Shown: positions 1-12,660, counted from the first letter of the stretch. The stretch: 64,000 bases of DNA from Oreocharis arfaki (GCA_013398015.1 VZRR01007592.1:62001-126000), one strand, 5' to 3'. The notes: generated by a model not told the origin, from the sequence alone. Program-made: numbers and translations.

Positions 1-2430
1 GGAACATAGCAGCTGTGACCTACAGTTCAGTAGATTTACTCAGAGATTAACTAGTGACAGTTGCTCATATTTTGTGTTTAAGCTCAATATATTCCCCATG
101 TCTCCAGAGTACGTGGTAAGACATTTTATTATGGCCACTGTGTCACTGACCTCCTTTTTATTTTTCACACATTGCTTCCCTTGACCAGCTTTATAAAATG
201 AAAGAATATCCTGTCTTTATCTTCCTTTCTCTCTCCCTCATTCCCATTATACCCCTGACCACCATCAGCAATAAAGGAAAATATCTTTCCTTTACCCATC
301 TGAGAGCTATATCAGTGATGGAATTATCTCAAGTCATGGGATAATATCAAATGGAAACCACAGTGACTCTCTGAAGAGATTACTCTCCTATTTCGATGCA
401 GCTTCAAAATAAGGTCTCAGAAATTAGACCTGGCTTGAAAGCCAGGTTTCTTTAGCAAGTTAAGTTGTCCTGCTAAGAAATAAGGTTTTTGAGGGTTAGT
501 ATTTTTTTAACTAGAGGATGTTTAAAACTTCACTTGTGTTCCTGAACAGTTTGCAAAAGTCCCAAGATTAGTGGAGTCTATCAGAAACTGCTGGTGGGGG
601 AGGGAGGGGAACCTCTGTGGTCAAATAATGTCTGCTGTACACAAAGCTTTCCATTAGCCTGTCATCACTTGGAATCAGTTCTAAGCAAGTCTTTGTTAGG
701 CAGCTAAAAATATTTAAGTAATGATTGCCGTGATACCTTAGTGGAGAACAATATTCTCATTTTATGGAATTTTCTAAGATTTCAAAAATATACTTGGTCT
801 GCAACAAAAAGGAGACAAGTCTTTCCAGAAATGTTTGTGAAATGAAGACGTAAGTAGCAGCAGATTTGGGATTTGACCCAACTTTGGGGCTATATTTTTC
901 TTTTTCCAGTGAATATCCTGATTATCTAGTTATTTGGCACTGTATACACTCAGTTTCTCTGTCTCAGAATAAAAATTCTTGTCTGACCTATGAAGTTTTC
1001 TGTCATATAGACCAGAATAATTCTGTCAAGATTTTTATTCTGGTGAAAAACACACTGCTTTGGCTTTTATTGCAACTCTTGGATTCATCCATTTCTCTGT
1101 AAGAAATGCCTGCCTTGGTGTCGAAGACAACAGTTCTGACTTTATTCTCAAAACATAGAAGGGATGTTTTCATGAATAACATGATCTAATAACCATCTGA
1201 TCTGAAAACTGTCTGATCTAATAACTCCGAAAGGAGATGAGTGCCAGTATTAATTCAAATTAAGCCTTTTTTCTTTGGTGAAGGTGCTCAAGGCCACTTC
1301 TAGCAATCTGCCAGGCCATCAGAGGAGTGTGTGGTTTGCCAGTCTGAGTTACTGCCATTTTCTTGAGTTAATTTGCATTCTAACAGAGGGCTGCACTTCA
1401 AAAGTGCTCTAATAGCCAGCAATGCCGGCAGCTGCTGCTCAGACAGACAGATATTGGACCACTGATTCCTTAAGTGTGTGTCTTCTGGCACTTAGGCAGA
1501 GAGGAGCCTTTATCTGTTGCTGGAGTCATGGAGTTGCCTATATTTTACCCCTCATTTAGATGTCATTTCTGACTAAGTTTTAGATTTCTAACTGAGCACT
1601 AAACTTTGTATGGTTTGATGTGGAAATTCTTACAAGTTCCACAATTGCTGTAGTTTACCAGACTCGAACATCCACAGATGCAGCAGAGTATTTTCAGCCT
1701 GGAGCCACAATCAGCTGAGAATCACGTAGGATAAATACATATTGGATTATTCAGCTGTGAGCACAGGGTTAAAGACTTAACTGTTCCATAGCTATTTGCA
1801 AGACATCTATTTGTCTGAGTAACTAGATGAGAACTCTGCTATTGCACGTCATCCTGAAATGACTCATGTCAGCAGCTAGATGAATAAGGCTGCCGCTGAA
1901 TGTCAGCTATTAGAACTGTAATTTAACTTGAAATATTAAGCAGCAGAACATACAGTGTTTGGCCAGTAATTTCCTAGATCTTGCATCAGCAATGATAGAA
2001 AAAAACTACTACACACTGTTGTTAAACAAAACAAATTATTCATGCACTTACACACAACACCAGATTGATTATATAACACAATCTAACGTAGGTCAATGGG
2101 AAAAAGAAATGAACCACAGTGGAACTAAAATTTTTTTGACAAACCTACCCTTTTCAACAAGTCTTGTAAGCTGATGACAGATTGAGTCATTTTTTGTGGC
2201 AAAAGACAATAGATACATCTAGATGAATAAACTAAAACTCAGACAACAGCACCCTAAGTAGTGTTGGATGAAGACTTTTTCAGACAAGTTTATTTCCTTT
2301 GTAATTTTGTATTTTATTCAACACACATATTAACAATTCTCAAAGGAAATAGTGCAGGCTCTTCTTTTTGGGTTTGATCCAAGGGCTACAAGTCAGAGGG
2401 AGTTTTCTCACTGTCTGGAGCAGATCCTTT

Positions 2431-2438
2431 ATTTGCAT
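2431..2438 (+). promoter_or_regulatory. Candidate octamer (POU) site
   Basis: ATTTGCAT, the POU-factor octamer, is followed by a TAATTAA homeodomain-type core about ten bases downstream. It is in intron 2. Chance occurrence is possible. Confidence 0.2.
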
Positions 2439-2659
2439 TTTCAGTGTAATTAACTTTGAGCTTCTTGGTTTATAAAAGCAGGGATTAATTTAATTTCTCT
2501 GTCCCTCTAACTTTCTGTATCTAGTGCTACATGTCAGAACTAAAGGCCACTGAAACCACTTCGTACAGGCAGAAAAAGCAAAGCAGAAGAGCAGGAGAGT
2601 CTCTACTCTGTCAAGCCTGACATAGGCTAATAAGACAGATGTTCCTCACAACAGCTTTT

Positions 2660-4200
2660 ACTCTTCCTGTTCTTAAGGATCTTCAGTAGAAGAGGTTCCA
2701 AGGTCTAGTCCAGTACCTCAGGACCCCTACTGGTATGTATTTCACTAATATTGACCTGAAACTGTCTTTCTGAGTGCAAACTCACTGTTTCCTTCTCTAG
2801 AGCTGCCAAGAGCCGGTTATTCCCTCCTTCTATCAGCAGCCTTGAAATATGTAAAGACTTCCGTCTCTTCCCAGATGTGTTCCATCATCAGTCCTTGTCC
2901 AGCACTCCCAAGATCTCTGCTCCTTTCCCCTGCTCTCCCAACTAGATGGTTGGTGTTGCAGTGCCGGAAATGTGACAGGGTGCTCCAGATGAGGTCTTGC
3001 CTCCTTGGGGCCTGAGCAGAAGGAGCCCCTCATATGCCTTTTATACTGTAGTCCTGTTTATTCCTGCCAGCATGGTGTTTTCACAACAGCAGGACACTTT
3101 TGACTCTTACTCAATTTGCAGCTGTCTTCTGTGCAGCTGCTCTCACACCAGATGTTTCCCATCTTGCATTTGTGCAGATGATCATTCCCACGTACAGATC
3201 TTTGTATTTGCCTTTCTCATTTGCTTCCTCTTTCTTTGCTTTATCTCTTCTTTCTTCTTTTCTGGATCACTTCTCCATGATCATGTTCAATTTTGCCCTT
3301 GACTTCCTCCAGCCTCCTTGTAGTCCTTCCCAACATTACATAATTGACAAATGCTATGTGCACAGCTCATTCTCTTGGTCAAGCCAAGAGTACAATGATG
3401 ACTGGTAGCAGATCCAGCACAGATCACAGGAAACCTAGTCAGCACGCCCTTCCATTTTGATAACTACCCTCCAAGTATGATTTCCAGATGGTTTGTACCC
3501 ATGTGGCGTGTTCTTATTTTTCTTATGAGAATGTCATATAAAGCAGTGTCAAAAGCTCCCTTCAAGTCCAAGATATATGGTATAAACTGCTTCTTCTCTG
3601 CCTCTGAGGCCCTGGGTGGCCAAAGAAGGAAATTAGATTGGTTTAACGTGATTTGTTCTTGACAGATCCTGGTTGACTCTTACTCATCTCCTTGTTCTTA
3701 GTTATGAGCTTACAAATGGGAGTTTGTTCCCATATTTTTTCATTTACTGCAGTTAAGCTGATTGGTCCTACAACTCCTTTCTTTTCTTTTGTTTTCTTTC
3801 TTCTTCTTTTTTTTTTTTTTTAAGACAAAGGCAATACATTTGTCTTTTCAATTCTTATCAATTAGAGTTCTCCGCAAGTTTTCAGCACTAGTGGCTGTCA
3901 GGACTACCAGCTGTACACTGGTTCCATTAAATGTTCTGAGATGAGGGACAGCTAGCTGGAAAGCAATCGACACAGACAAATACTAATGCTCAGAGGGTAT
4001 TCCTGTGTTGATGGTATTAATTTATAACCATCTGCTCACCACTCACCTGTTTAGTGAAGTCTGAGGCAGGAAGTGCTTGGCCCTCTTGATATTATCCTTG
4101 GTTTGCACTCTCCTCAGGGGTCCACTCTACTGAGTAGTGGATCCACTTTTATTCTACATCTCCTACTCACTGACAGAGTACTGCTAACTCATTGATTTCT
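2660..4200 (-). mobile_element. Old degenerate CR1/L3-like LINE fragment, reverse orientation
   Basis: The plus strand reads as the antisense of an amniote CR1-family LINE. The order of recognisable blocks is 3' UTR-like (GATCTTCAGTAGAAGAGGTT near 2680), then GGTGCTCCAGATGAGGTCTTGC near 2980, then reverse-transcriptase-derived blocks. The latter include TGATTTCCAGATGG near 3479, TCTTATGAGAATGTCATATA near 3521, GCAGTGTCAAAAGC near 3544, TGATTTGTTCTTGACAGATC near 3650 and AGTTAAGCTGATTGGTCCTA near 3752. The coding frame is broken by many stops and indels. A pyrimidine-rich insertion or expansion lies at about 3772-3821. Similarity fades past about 4200, so that end is approximate. Divergence suggests an insertion well before the bird CR1 copies in the rest of the window. 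The identification rests on remembered consensus blocks. Confidence 0.7.
3772..3822 (+). repeat. Pyrimidine-rich tract ending in poly(T)
   Basis: About 50 bases of C/T with one G, ending in a long T run. It lies inside the old CR1-like LINE. Strand asymmetry of this kind can form triplex DNA in vitro; no role is shown. Confidence 0.8.
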
Positions 4201-5880
4201 GTGTACCCTTCTGTCAAGAAAAAAAAAAAAAAAGATATAGCCGTCCATGGTGGTGAGGTTCCTTCGTAGCACCTATGCTCCGAAGTATTCCTGAACAATG
4301 AACTTGGTACTGGCTGAATATCTGTAACTGACAGGACTTTCTGGTCAAGTCTGATGGAGCCTGCTGATGGTCATGTTCAGTAATGTTCTCTTTATAGTAT
4401 TTATTCATTTCACTTTTCATCCTTAAACCCCTGATTTTCTACTACAGTCTGATTTAAATAGTCTTGTTTAATTTTGTTTCATCCATATGTTTGTTTAGCT
4501 GAACTAGAGCTAGAGCAGGGGTTGCACGTGATTACAGCAGCTTCTTCCTAGGCTGTCTGTGGTGTCTATTTTCAATTACATGTGGCCAGGACAGAGAATA
4601 TTGCAGATCTCAAAGCTGAGCATGTGTAGTGATATGACATAATGGTTTATTTACAGATTCTTCTCTTATTCAGCATTTTTCATCTCCAGGCTCCCACTAA
4701 GTTTTTATGGTTGGAGGTGCCAGGATCTTGGCTGTCAGTTTAGAATTGCTCTGTCAACTGGATTCTTTTCTGTTGCTCATGTGGGTTTGTCAAATCTTCT
4801 TTTAGAATGGGCTGTACATGAGCCAGAATTATTTCACACTAGCCTTATTGTAGCTGTCACTGTTTATATACTTTTGGAAGCAAGTCTATTAAAAAGAGAT
4901 ACTTACTCTGCCTCTGCTTTTCACATTTTTCAAACATTTTTTGAACATCATGGTTATTTTCTAAAGGCTTGGTTGTGCTTTCTACAGTGATTTCTGTAAT
5001 GAGTCTTCCAAGGATTTACAGGGATTTTTTACTTAATTTACCCCCTAAATTTATTCAGTTAAATCCTGGCAACCTTAAACAATAGTCAGCATTTCTGTTC
5101 CAGTAGGCATAATTCTGTTGTGTTTTTGACTGTCTTTTGGCAACATGTCCCTTGGTGAAGTTTTCTGGGACAGTTTCTGTGAGGTTAGTGAGTTTGATGT
5201 AACCTTTGAAAGGATGTTTAGCAGTGCCCAGAGAAATATGAAATTTTTAGGCTCTCCACTGTAAAACTATGTTTGCCATAACAAATATATCTTACCAACT
5301 CAGCTCTAAGAAGCAAACTGTTTCCCATTCTGAGAGAAAATGGGGAAATTGAGTTTTGGTCCCAAAGCACCACTGCTTGTTTTTGTAAAAGTTAAATCAG
5401 AACATGGTGCTGAGCACACATTTAAAGAGTGCATGCGAGCATGGCTTGAGGAGCACGAGGGGGTAGTTCCCAGATGCACTGTGCCTTTGAGAAGAGCCTA
5501 TGTGTGTCACAGGCGGCTGTGTTTTCACAATGCTGCTGCTAATACTATCGAAGTAGCATGTGGGAAGCAAGAGTTGGAGCAGAGAGATCGTCTTCTGCTT
5601 GTGTTCTCTTCTGGACCTGCTGACGTCCCACTGTGGCACTCAATAATTCCCTGCTGAATGTTTGGTGCATTCTCTTTTCAGCAATGACAAGAGGTTTGAT
5701 ATGTCATAGTATGTGAAAGCTCAGCTGGAGACATCTTGCAGTGTACTGGAGTTTTAAAAAGTTCTTTGCACCCCTTGCCAGAAAGCATGGAATCCTGAAG
5801 GCATCTCAGAGAAAATGGGTTCTAAAGTATACCAATGTCCTTAAATTAAATGGGTCTGTGAGGAACCAGATTTGTTATAT

Positions 5881-5906
5881 ATTCTATTCTATTCTATTCT
5901 ATTCTA
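5881..5906 (+). repeat. (ATTCT)n microsatellite
   Basis: Five exact ATTCT units in tandem plus one extra base. Confidence 0.95.
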
Positions 5907-6036
5907 ATAATTCAACCAGCTCAACCTGTTAACAACATTTCTTATCTAGGATTTCACATTGCATGTCTCTTTTAAAGGGCATTTCACAGGAAAAAATAAG
6001 TCCAATATTTAAGAAAAAGGGAAGGGAATCTATAAC

Positions 6037-6481
6037 TGTGTGGGCACATGCCGCAGTTGAGGCAGACATGCAACACACACTAATTTTAACATGAAGTGCA
6101 GGCAGAAAGCGTTTATTCCAAGAGCCAGTGTTATATATATATACTTTTGTATGTTTTTCATTTGTGTTAGTTGTCTATTGGTTGTTCAAGTACTACAGTA
6201 GATTCATTGGCTATTTTAACTACACTATACTATTATTAGTTATCTACAACATAGACATTCCAAGAATCTAAACAAAATGCCAGGTGCAGCCTTGTTGCTG
6301 TTTACTCCCTCTATTGTTTTGAATTTCTTGCTTCTCTCGACTAGATTTCTCACAGGTAGAAATGGACTGTGCTGAGACCAATGTCAGACTCAGACTCAGA
6401 CAGGCTTTCTGACCTGCTGTTAATTCCCACAGGCACATATTTTTATCTCTTTTTAGGTTTGCTCTTGATAGTATTCTCGCA
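6037..6481 (-). mobile_element. Probable solo LTR of an endogenous retrovirus, reverse orientation
   Basis: Read on the minus strand the segment begins TGCGAGAATAC and ends near GGCATGTGCCCACACA, so it has TG...CA ends. Inside, in the expected order, are two CCAAT boxes (minus-strand copies at 6206-6210 and 6177-6181), a TATA stretch (about 6131-6144) and an AATAAA signal (6112-6117). Flanking bases ctataac (6030-6036) and ctataat (6482-6488) form a 7-bp target-site duplication with one mismatch. No internal retroviral gene sequence adjoins it, hence a solo LTR. The family is not known to me. The 7-bp duplication is not the usual 4-6 bp and the ends could be a few bases off. Confidence 0.5.
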
Positions 6482-6837
6482 CTATAATACGGCCTGTTAA
6501 AAGTTTCTGAGGTACCTGTGTGGTGCTCAGTGAGGGAAACACTGTCTACTCTGATTTAAAAAGTAGAAAGTATGCTTGCCACATAATAAAAAACAAAAGG
6601 AAAAAAAAAACAAGCCGAAAAGAAACCTCCACTCTGAACCTGACAAGAAAACAGAGGACAGTATTACTAATCACGTTTTAAAAGTACGTTTGTTTTCAAG
6701 TCAACTTCGCGCTCTATTTAGTGAAATACAAGAGCAGAGCAGGTAGCTACCATACCACTGAGATTTTCATGTGCATAGATTTTATAAGCTTGAGCCTTCT
6801 GTGAGTGAATCAGTTCTGAATGGATGTACTCTAGGTA

Positions 6838-6880
6838 GGATCCTACCAATCTAAGTTATTCTGTGATTTTGTAACTGTGT
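6838..6880 (+). mobile_element. Degenerate CR1 3' end relic
   Basis: The run GGATCCTACCAATCTAAGTT followed by ATTCTGTGATTTTGT resembles the last bases of avian CR1 elements, where a CCAACCTAA-type motif is followed by ATTCTRTG repeats. Only about 40 bp can be recognised. Confidence 0.45.
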
Positions 6881-7839
6881 TTGACTTTGCTCTGGACCCC
6901 ATTTCACAAATACTGTGTCATTCCTTCTATTATACTCATGAATATTAAAAACCCACTGCTATGCCAAATCAGACCTTCTCAGTGGACTTTTTGCTGGGTC
7001 AGTATTTTAATTAACTGATTTCAGCCATCTCAGACGCCTAACATATATGTCCTGTGTCAAAGAGCACCTCTATAAAAATAAATCTGCACTGCCATTTGCA
7101 TGGACTCATCTTTTCCTGTATTATTTTATGTCATTTCTAACCCAGATAACAAATCCCCATGGGCAGAGGTCAAGTCCATATTCTTTTGTAAATCACTGTG
7201 CATACCTGTCCTTTGCAGTATAAACATGTTAAATAATAACACCTTCTAAAGGGTCCACTGAATTATGGGTAGTTGTAAGCACCAAGCTCCTGTACCTGGG
7301 CATGCCAGAGTGTCTGTGGGTGGGTTTCTGTGTATTCTGCAGATGAAATTTCTGATCTTGCTTCCTGAGGTGGTTTAGTTAAATCATTAATATTACCTGA
7401 GTGTCCTGTGCAGAGCCTATGAATGGGCCAGTGCCACTTTGCCAGAATTATTGAATTACAAATATCTGAGTGATGCCTGGATGAAATTGGTGTTAGACAC
7501 AAGTCTGTTTCTGCAAGAGGCAGTCCTTGCCCTAAGAAGACACATCTTTCAGCTGGAGAGGGCAAGAGAAGAGAGATATTTTTACCTCTCTTTCATGGGG
7601 GAGTGGTTAAGGTATTTATCCAGAGAACAGAAGGATGTGCAAGAGAGCAAGCTGTCCTCTTGCTGGATTCTTTTTGTGAGGAGGTAATACAGTAATTCAG
7701 TTGCAATCTTCTTAAGCGACAACTGAAATACAAATTCAAGCCAGGGAGAATATCCATGGAGCTGTGTGGTGGGACAGGAGACCTCCCAGAGAGGAGCAGC
7801 AGCCCTGGGACTGGAAATCATCTGCTACGCTCTTCCACT

Positions 7840-7858
7840 GTTCAATACAGTATTGAAC
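7840..7858. repeat. 19-bp perfect inverted repeat
   Basis: GTTCAATAC and GTATTGAAC flank a single A, giving 9-bp arms. Confidence 0.9.
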
Positions 7859-8297
7859 TGGACATCTACTGCCAGAGGCATAGAGGGATCTGGCCCAGCA
7901 ATGCTCAGCATCCCAGTGCCTGCCAGAGAAGGACATGGCTGTTGGAGTCCATTCCTTACGTTCACACCTACACACATCCTCACATGCCATACCTGCTTAG
8001 CATGGATCCATATCCTTCCTTTACTTTTAATTTGGAAAAAATAACTGACTAAAAAATAACTAATAATAATAATATAAGAATGTAATAGCAATAACTTCTG
8101 TCTTCCCTGAAGAATTGCTGAGGTTCTGTTTGCTTCTGTTTCAGAGAGGTACCAAGTGATTTCACATCCCCATTTGGAATTGATAACATTTCTTGACTAC
8201 TAGTGAGATATGTACAGCTTCAAGCTGGATCTTCTGTTTGTCAGCATAGACTTCTTTTTTGTACTCATTTCTTATGTTAGCCCACACAAATGTTTGA

Positions 8298-8322
8298 GAT
8301 AGATAGATAGATAGATAGATAG
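8298..8322 (+). repeat. (GATA)n microsatellite
   Basis: About six uninterrupted GATA units, likely polymorphic in length. Confidence 0.95.
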
Positions 8323-9118
8323 AAACATATAAATCTAGAAACCTCCTTTTGGAAACACATGCAAAGCAAGCATAGCCCAGGGCATTTAGCAGGTACTGCT
8401 TTCAGCCTAGGTCCTAGTGTGTATGTGATACAAAATTAGTTACATCTATAGGGCAAGAGCTGATCACCTAGAGCTAAATCTGCAACAGGGTGTTGGCTCT
8501 AAAAGCTTGTCTTTTAGATGTTCTTCCACATAGCATTCTCCATGTGGCTGGCACAAAAATCCAGCCTCACTAAGCACTGAGAGAATTAGAAACCAAAAAA
8601 GCCAGACTCCCAGAAGGTATCAAGCTGCACGGGGAAGCCCCGAAACTGGCAGTAGAAAATGCAAAGAAAGGGAGAGTCTAAACTTATCCCATCAGAGTTA
8701 AGCCAGATTTGCCTGCACAGTGAGTCTTTCCAACTGTGCTGGCAGCAATCATCTAAGTGTAATTGCTGGGGGGACATGGTGGTTTTAGAAAAGGAGAGCC
8801 CACCCTTAAAATATTCTGACTGGGGAAAAGAGATTTCTTTACATGAAAAGCCAGGAGATGACTTTGTTGGTCTCACTGATTAGAAAAAAGACATTCTGCT
8901 GACCATAATATAACTTCTTCTAGTGTTTTTTCTAGGGATTTTTTTTTCAGTATCGTTTAACTTGGTTCTATCACGTACAGAATTAGCATGAGTTTATATA
9001 AAGTACTAATTCTACTTAGTAATGACATTTCTGAAGCAAGATTTATGAAGAGCAGCAGTATCTTTTATTAAACTGAATCACATGCACTAGGCATCTATGT
9101 GATCTAGGAAGGGTCTAA

Positions 9119-9152
9119 TATAGATATATATATATGTATGTATATATATTTA
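9119..9152 (+). repeat. TA/TATG-rich low-complexity tract
   Basis: Alternating TA steps interrupted by two TATG units. AT-only apart from three G. Confidence 0.85.
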
Positions 9153-10035
9153 AATTATCTTTCAGATTTCCAATCTAAATCCAGACAAATATTATGAAAT
9201 GGAATAACCACTGACTTTTTAGTTCTCACTGCAACAGTAACACAAGACGAGCATTATGTCAAATAACTATGAGTTAACAACCTTGTTCTACACAACGTTT
9301 CGTGGTAAGAGCAGTGAATATGAAGGACATACTGCCCAAACTGAGAAATGGTGACAGCCAGACTGGGAGCTCTGAAAAGCATTTCAGGCTGCTGGTCATG
9401 GAGAAACAGCTCCTGCGTGCCTAGGACAGCACTTTCCAGGCATAGAGATTGTTATGCTTTCTTGTCTGGTGACTCTGCTCTTCAAAGTGCCCTTCTTCTT
9501 AAAAAGTGCATAGACATAGACAAAAAATTTAAGTTTGACCAAAAAAAGGAAAAATAATTTGCATCAAATATTATACCAGAATGTTGTCTTCTTCTGTAAA
9601 AATTCTGCACAGGAAGATAGCAGAGAGGTTCTTGCTGCATTTGCTGGGAACTGCTGTTGAATTGTCTCCCGAGGGATAATTCTGTATTAAGGTTGTCCTA
9701 CAAATCTGTGGCTCACATAAATTCCTGGCATGGTTTCCAGTGCCTGGCAGGATACCTCAGAGGACCAACTCAGTATGTCAAATTCCACAAGCAAGTCACT
9801 TGCACTGTCACAGGTGACCCATCCTGTAGGTGTGGGGGCTTTCATGTGTTTGGTGCATTCTTGGCAAAGCAGAGTTTGGCAGGGGAGAAAACAGAAAGTG
9901 TTAGGTGGCTGTTCAGGATGTTCCCACTCTCCGGATATCTCCCATGGCAGCAGATGCGCCTTGCTGGCTTTAGCCCACCCCACCCAGCCGTTCCCTGGTG
10001 GCTGCAGCAGAGGGGCTGGGCTGGCAGACCCCCGG

Positions 10036-10053
10036 CCTGTGCCTGTGCCTGTG
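10036..10053 (+). repeat. Three GCCTGT hexamers in tandem
   Basis: Three exact hexamer copies in a locally GC-rich patch (about 9940-10100). Confidence 0.9.
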
Positions 10054-11626
10054 CTCTGCTAACTCTGCTCAGAGGTCGCATCTCCTGGGCTCAGGGCAAA
10101 GGGTTGGGTAGTAAACCCTGCAAGTCACCACAGTCCTCTCTCAGAGTTCAGAGCCTGTGGAGAGCAAATGAGAAAGTTCTGGTGAAAGGGCTGGGTTGAG
10201 ATTTGCTTTTGAATTTGCTTAAATATTTTCCAAATGCTCTTTCACACTGCTTGTGTGGCTGCATTCACCTTTCTGATACATTTGACTTGCCTGTACATCT
10301 TGCTGGGAGGAGAGACAGGGTCAAGTAATGATGTCCACCCTTCTTGGTGTTTAAAGGGTCCTTGCCTGGGAGTCACATTTGTAACCCCAGGGAGCAAGAC
10401 ACAGCACAAGTCACACATATGAAAGAGATTTAAAAGAGTAAAGAGCTCAGAGAAGTTTGGATAAATACACAAAGTTTAGATTCTGATCCAAACCTCTCTG
10501 GTTTGTAAAATGAGTTTGGAAGCATCACAAGAGCGAAGTCTTTTTTTCAGCTCTGGAGTTTCTGGTCCTGACAAGACTTGGGAAGTGACAAGATTCAAAT
10601 AAACAAGGAAGGGTTGTCTGAATCTTCCCAGGACTCATCCCAGTATTCCCAGATACTGAATCAATGTTTAATGTGAGCCTGTCCAGCTAACCCCACTGGG
10701 GTTATCTGATCTAGTAGACAAATGGTTGCTGTTTATTTGTGTTGTGTTAAGCTTGTGTCTTGCCACGTACTGAGCGAGCTCACCCTAAAATGCTGATCCA
10801 CACCAGCAAGAGACTGATAAATGGCAGATGCCATAACAACCCTGCAAGTTACCTGCTGAAAAAGGTACGAAAAAACGAAATATTATAAGAATAAAAAGAT
10901 CAAATTTCTAGCCCACAGTCAATTGTTTTTAAACACTATACCCTAGAAATGAATGATGAGTTTTAAACAAAAACAAGAAGAAGAATTTCTAGGTTTGCAA
11001 GGTATTCCAGCTTCAGACCAGGATCCAGGCTTTATGAGCAGGAAAGGAGGAACAAGACCCTTTCTGCTGTACGTGGGTGTCTCAACAGATAGATTGGTAT
11101 TAATACCAGTCTTCCAGATGCTGCTTATGTAAAACTGCTTCTAAAAACCACTAGCAAGTGTCTCTACTGCAAATTCCCCATTAAAGCAAGATATGGATCT
11201 CACTGAATAATCTTTCCAGCCCCCCACTTTGCAGCAGCTTATTTCCAGATCTGAACTTTGGAGCTGACCCCTGTCTTTGTGATGGGCCAAACCAAAAGCC
11301 AGATCTGAACACCGCTGAACTCTGGGAAAGTTCAAATCTATCGTTTGTGGTTCAGGTTGAGCTCTAATTAAAACAGACCAGTTAGGAAGGCAAATGTCTT
11401 AAAAACAAAACAAAACAAATGTTTCACGTGAAAAGTTTTGGATCAGGCTATACGGTACCAAGTAGTGTTTTTGTCTATCACATGATGTCATGTTCCTCTG
11501 GTTAACACAAACTGACAGCATGCACATGCTGCTGTATGAGGTATTCCAAGCAGACACTTTGAATCCAACTTTAAGAAGAAGACGGTAGTCATGGAAATGC
11601 TTTCATGATGTGCAAAACCCCATCAG

Positions 11627-11661
11627 CAATCTTCCTACCTTCAATCTTCCTACCAATCTTC
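11627..11661 (+). repeat. 15-bp tandem repeat, about 2.3 copies
   Basis: CAATCTTCCTACC occurs at 11627-11639 and 11642-11654, separated by TT, and a partial AATCTTC follows directly. A young local duplication by its identity. Confidence 0.9.
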
Positions 11662-12007
11662 AGCTCCTGGGGTGAGAGCAAAAACATCCCATGCCCATCC
11701 CTACTAGCACGATAGTCCAGGGTCTCTCAAAACACAGTGTCTTGCCTTCTCTGAGTGAAGCTTATGCCTCATTATGTCAGCAGTATGTGGAATATTGCCA
11801 CTAATCCCTGAAAACAAACAAGAAGGGGGTGCTGCAGAACCTTCGGTTGCGTAAGAGGGCAGGGAAAACCCAGCTGAATCTCCTGCTCAGAGCTTCTGTT
11901 TATACTGTAGTTAATACTACAGTGTCTGTAATAATCAACATGGTTGATCAGTGGACGAAGGAAAAGCAAACAAAAGGGAAGGGAACTTGGTTTCAGCATT
12001 ACTGAAC

Positions 12008-12066
12008 TGCTGAAGTGAAAGAAAATGAGAGACAGCAAAGAGAAAGAGAAAGGGAAAGAGGGGAAA
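12008..12066 (+). repeat. Purine-rich tract
   Basis: GAAAG, GAGAAAGAG and GGGAAAGAGGGG runs with very few pyrimidines over about 55 bases. Confidence 0.75.
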
Positions 12067-12551
12067 AGTGTCAATGCCCCATCTCTGGTGGCAGAGATGT
12101 CACAGTGCACCAGTAGCTAGAAAAAGTGGGAACTCAGACAGGAAGATTTACTCAAAGAATCACAGCACACTTAAAATAAGTAACCAGAATTTACTCTCCC
12201 TGTGGGCTTTGTTCTCTCCCTTCTATGTTATATGTAAGTACTAAATATCAGTTCAGTATTTTCTCTTTGTGAAATTTGAGTGGACAATTACCTAAAGTTT
12301 CCAAACTTCCTTCTTCTGCAAACTAAGCTAATAATCCTGCCAGGCCTCTTCTACTGAGATTTTTCACTATGTTTTTTTTTCAGGCCTGGACTAACTGTTT
12401 AGAAGACCAAATTCCTCCACAACATTTCTGTCCTTTTCTTTCCTCTTTGAATAAGTCTGTAACAGCAACCAGTTTTGTTTGAGGATACATCCCATATGTT
12501 TAAGTGGAGGTAATTTAAATTCCTCACTGAAATTGTCATCTTTAGTTTCCA

Positions 12552-12660
12552 GAGAGCAAGGTATGGAGTGATTTGCCCAAGGTCACAAGAAAAGGCACAG
12601 CTGGGAGCAGGGAGAGAACAAGTCTATTATCTCCTGGTCCAGGCTTTCACTATAAAATGA
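12552..12660 (+). mobile_element. MIR-like ancient SINE fragment
   Basis: Contains the MIR core pattern GTGATTTGCCCAAGGTCACA, then CACAGCTGGGAGCAGGGAGA, then a CTCCTGGTCCAGGCTTTCAC stretch in the order of the MIR consensus. MIR is a tRNA-derived SINE of amniotes that is also found in birds as old copies. Ends are approximate and the copy is diverged. Confidence 0.6.

Noticed and set aside
594..610. G-rich run GTGGGGGAGGGAGGGG as a G-quadruplex
   Set aside because: It has only three runs of three or more G plus one GG, so it is not a convincing three-tier quadruplex.
3762..3944. 60-codon frame with a poly-Phe run
   Set aside because: It translates the poly(T) tract inside the old LINE.
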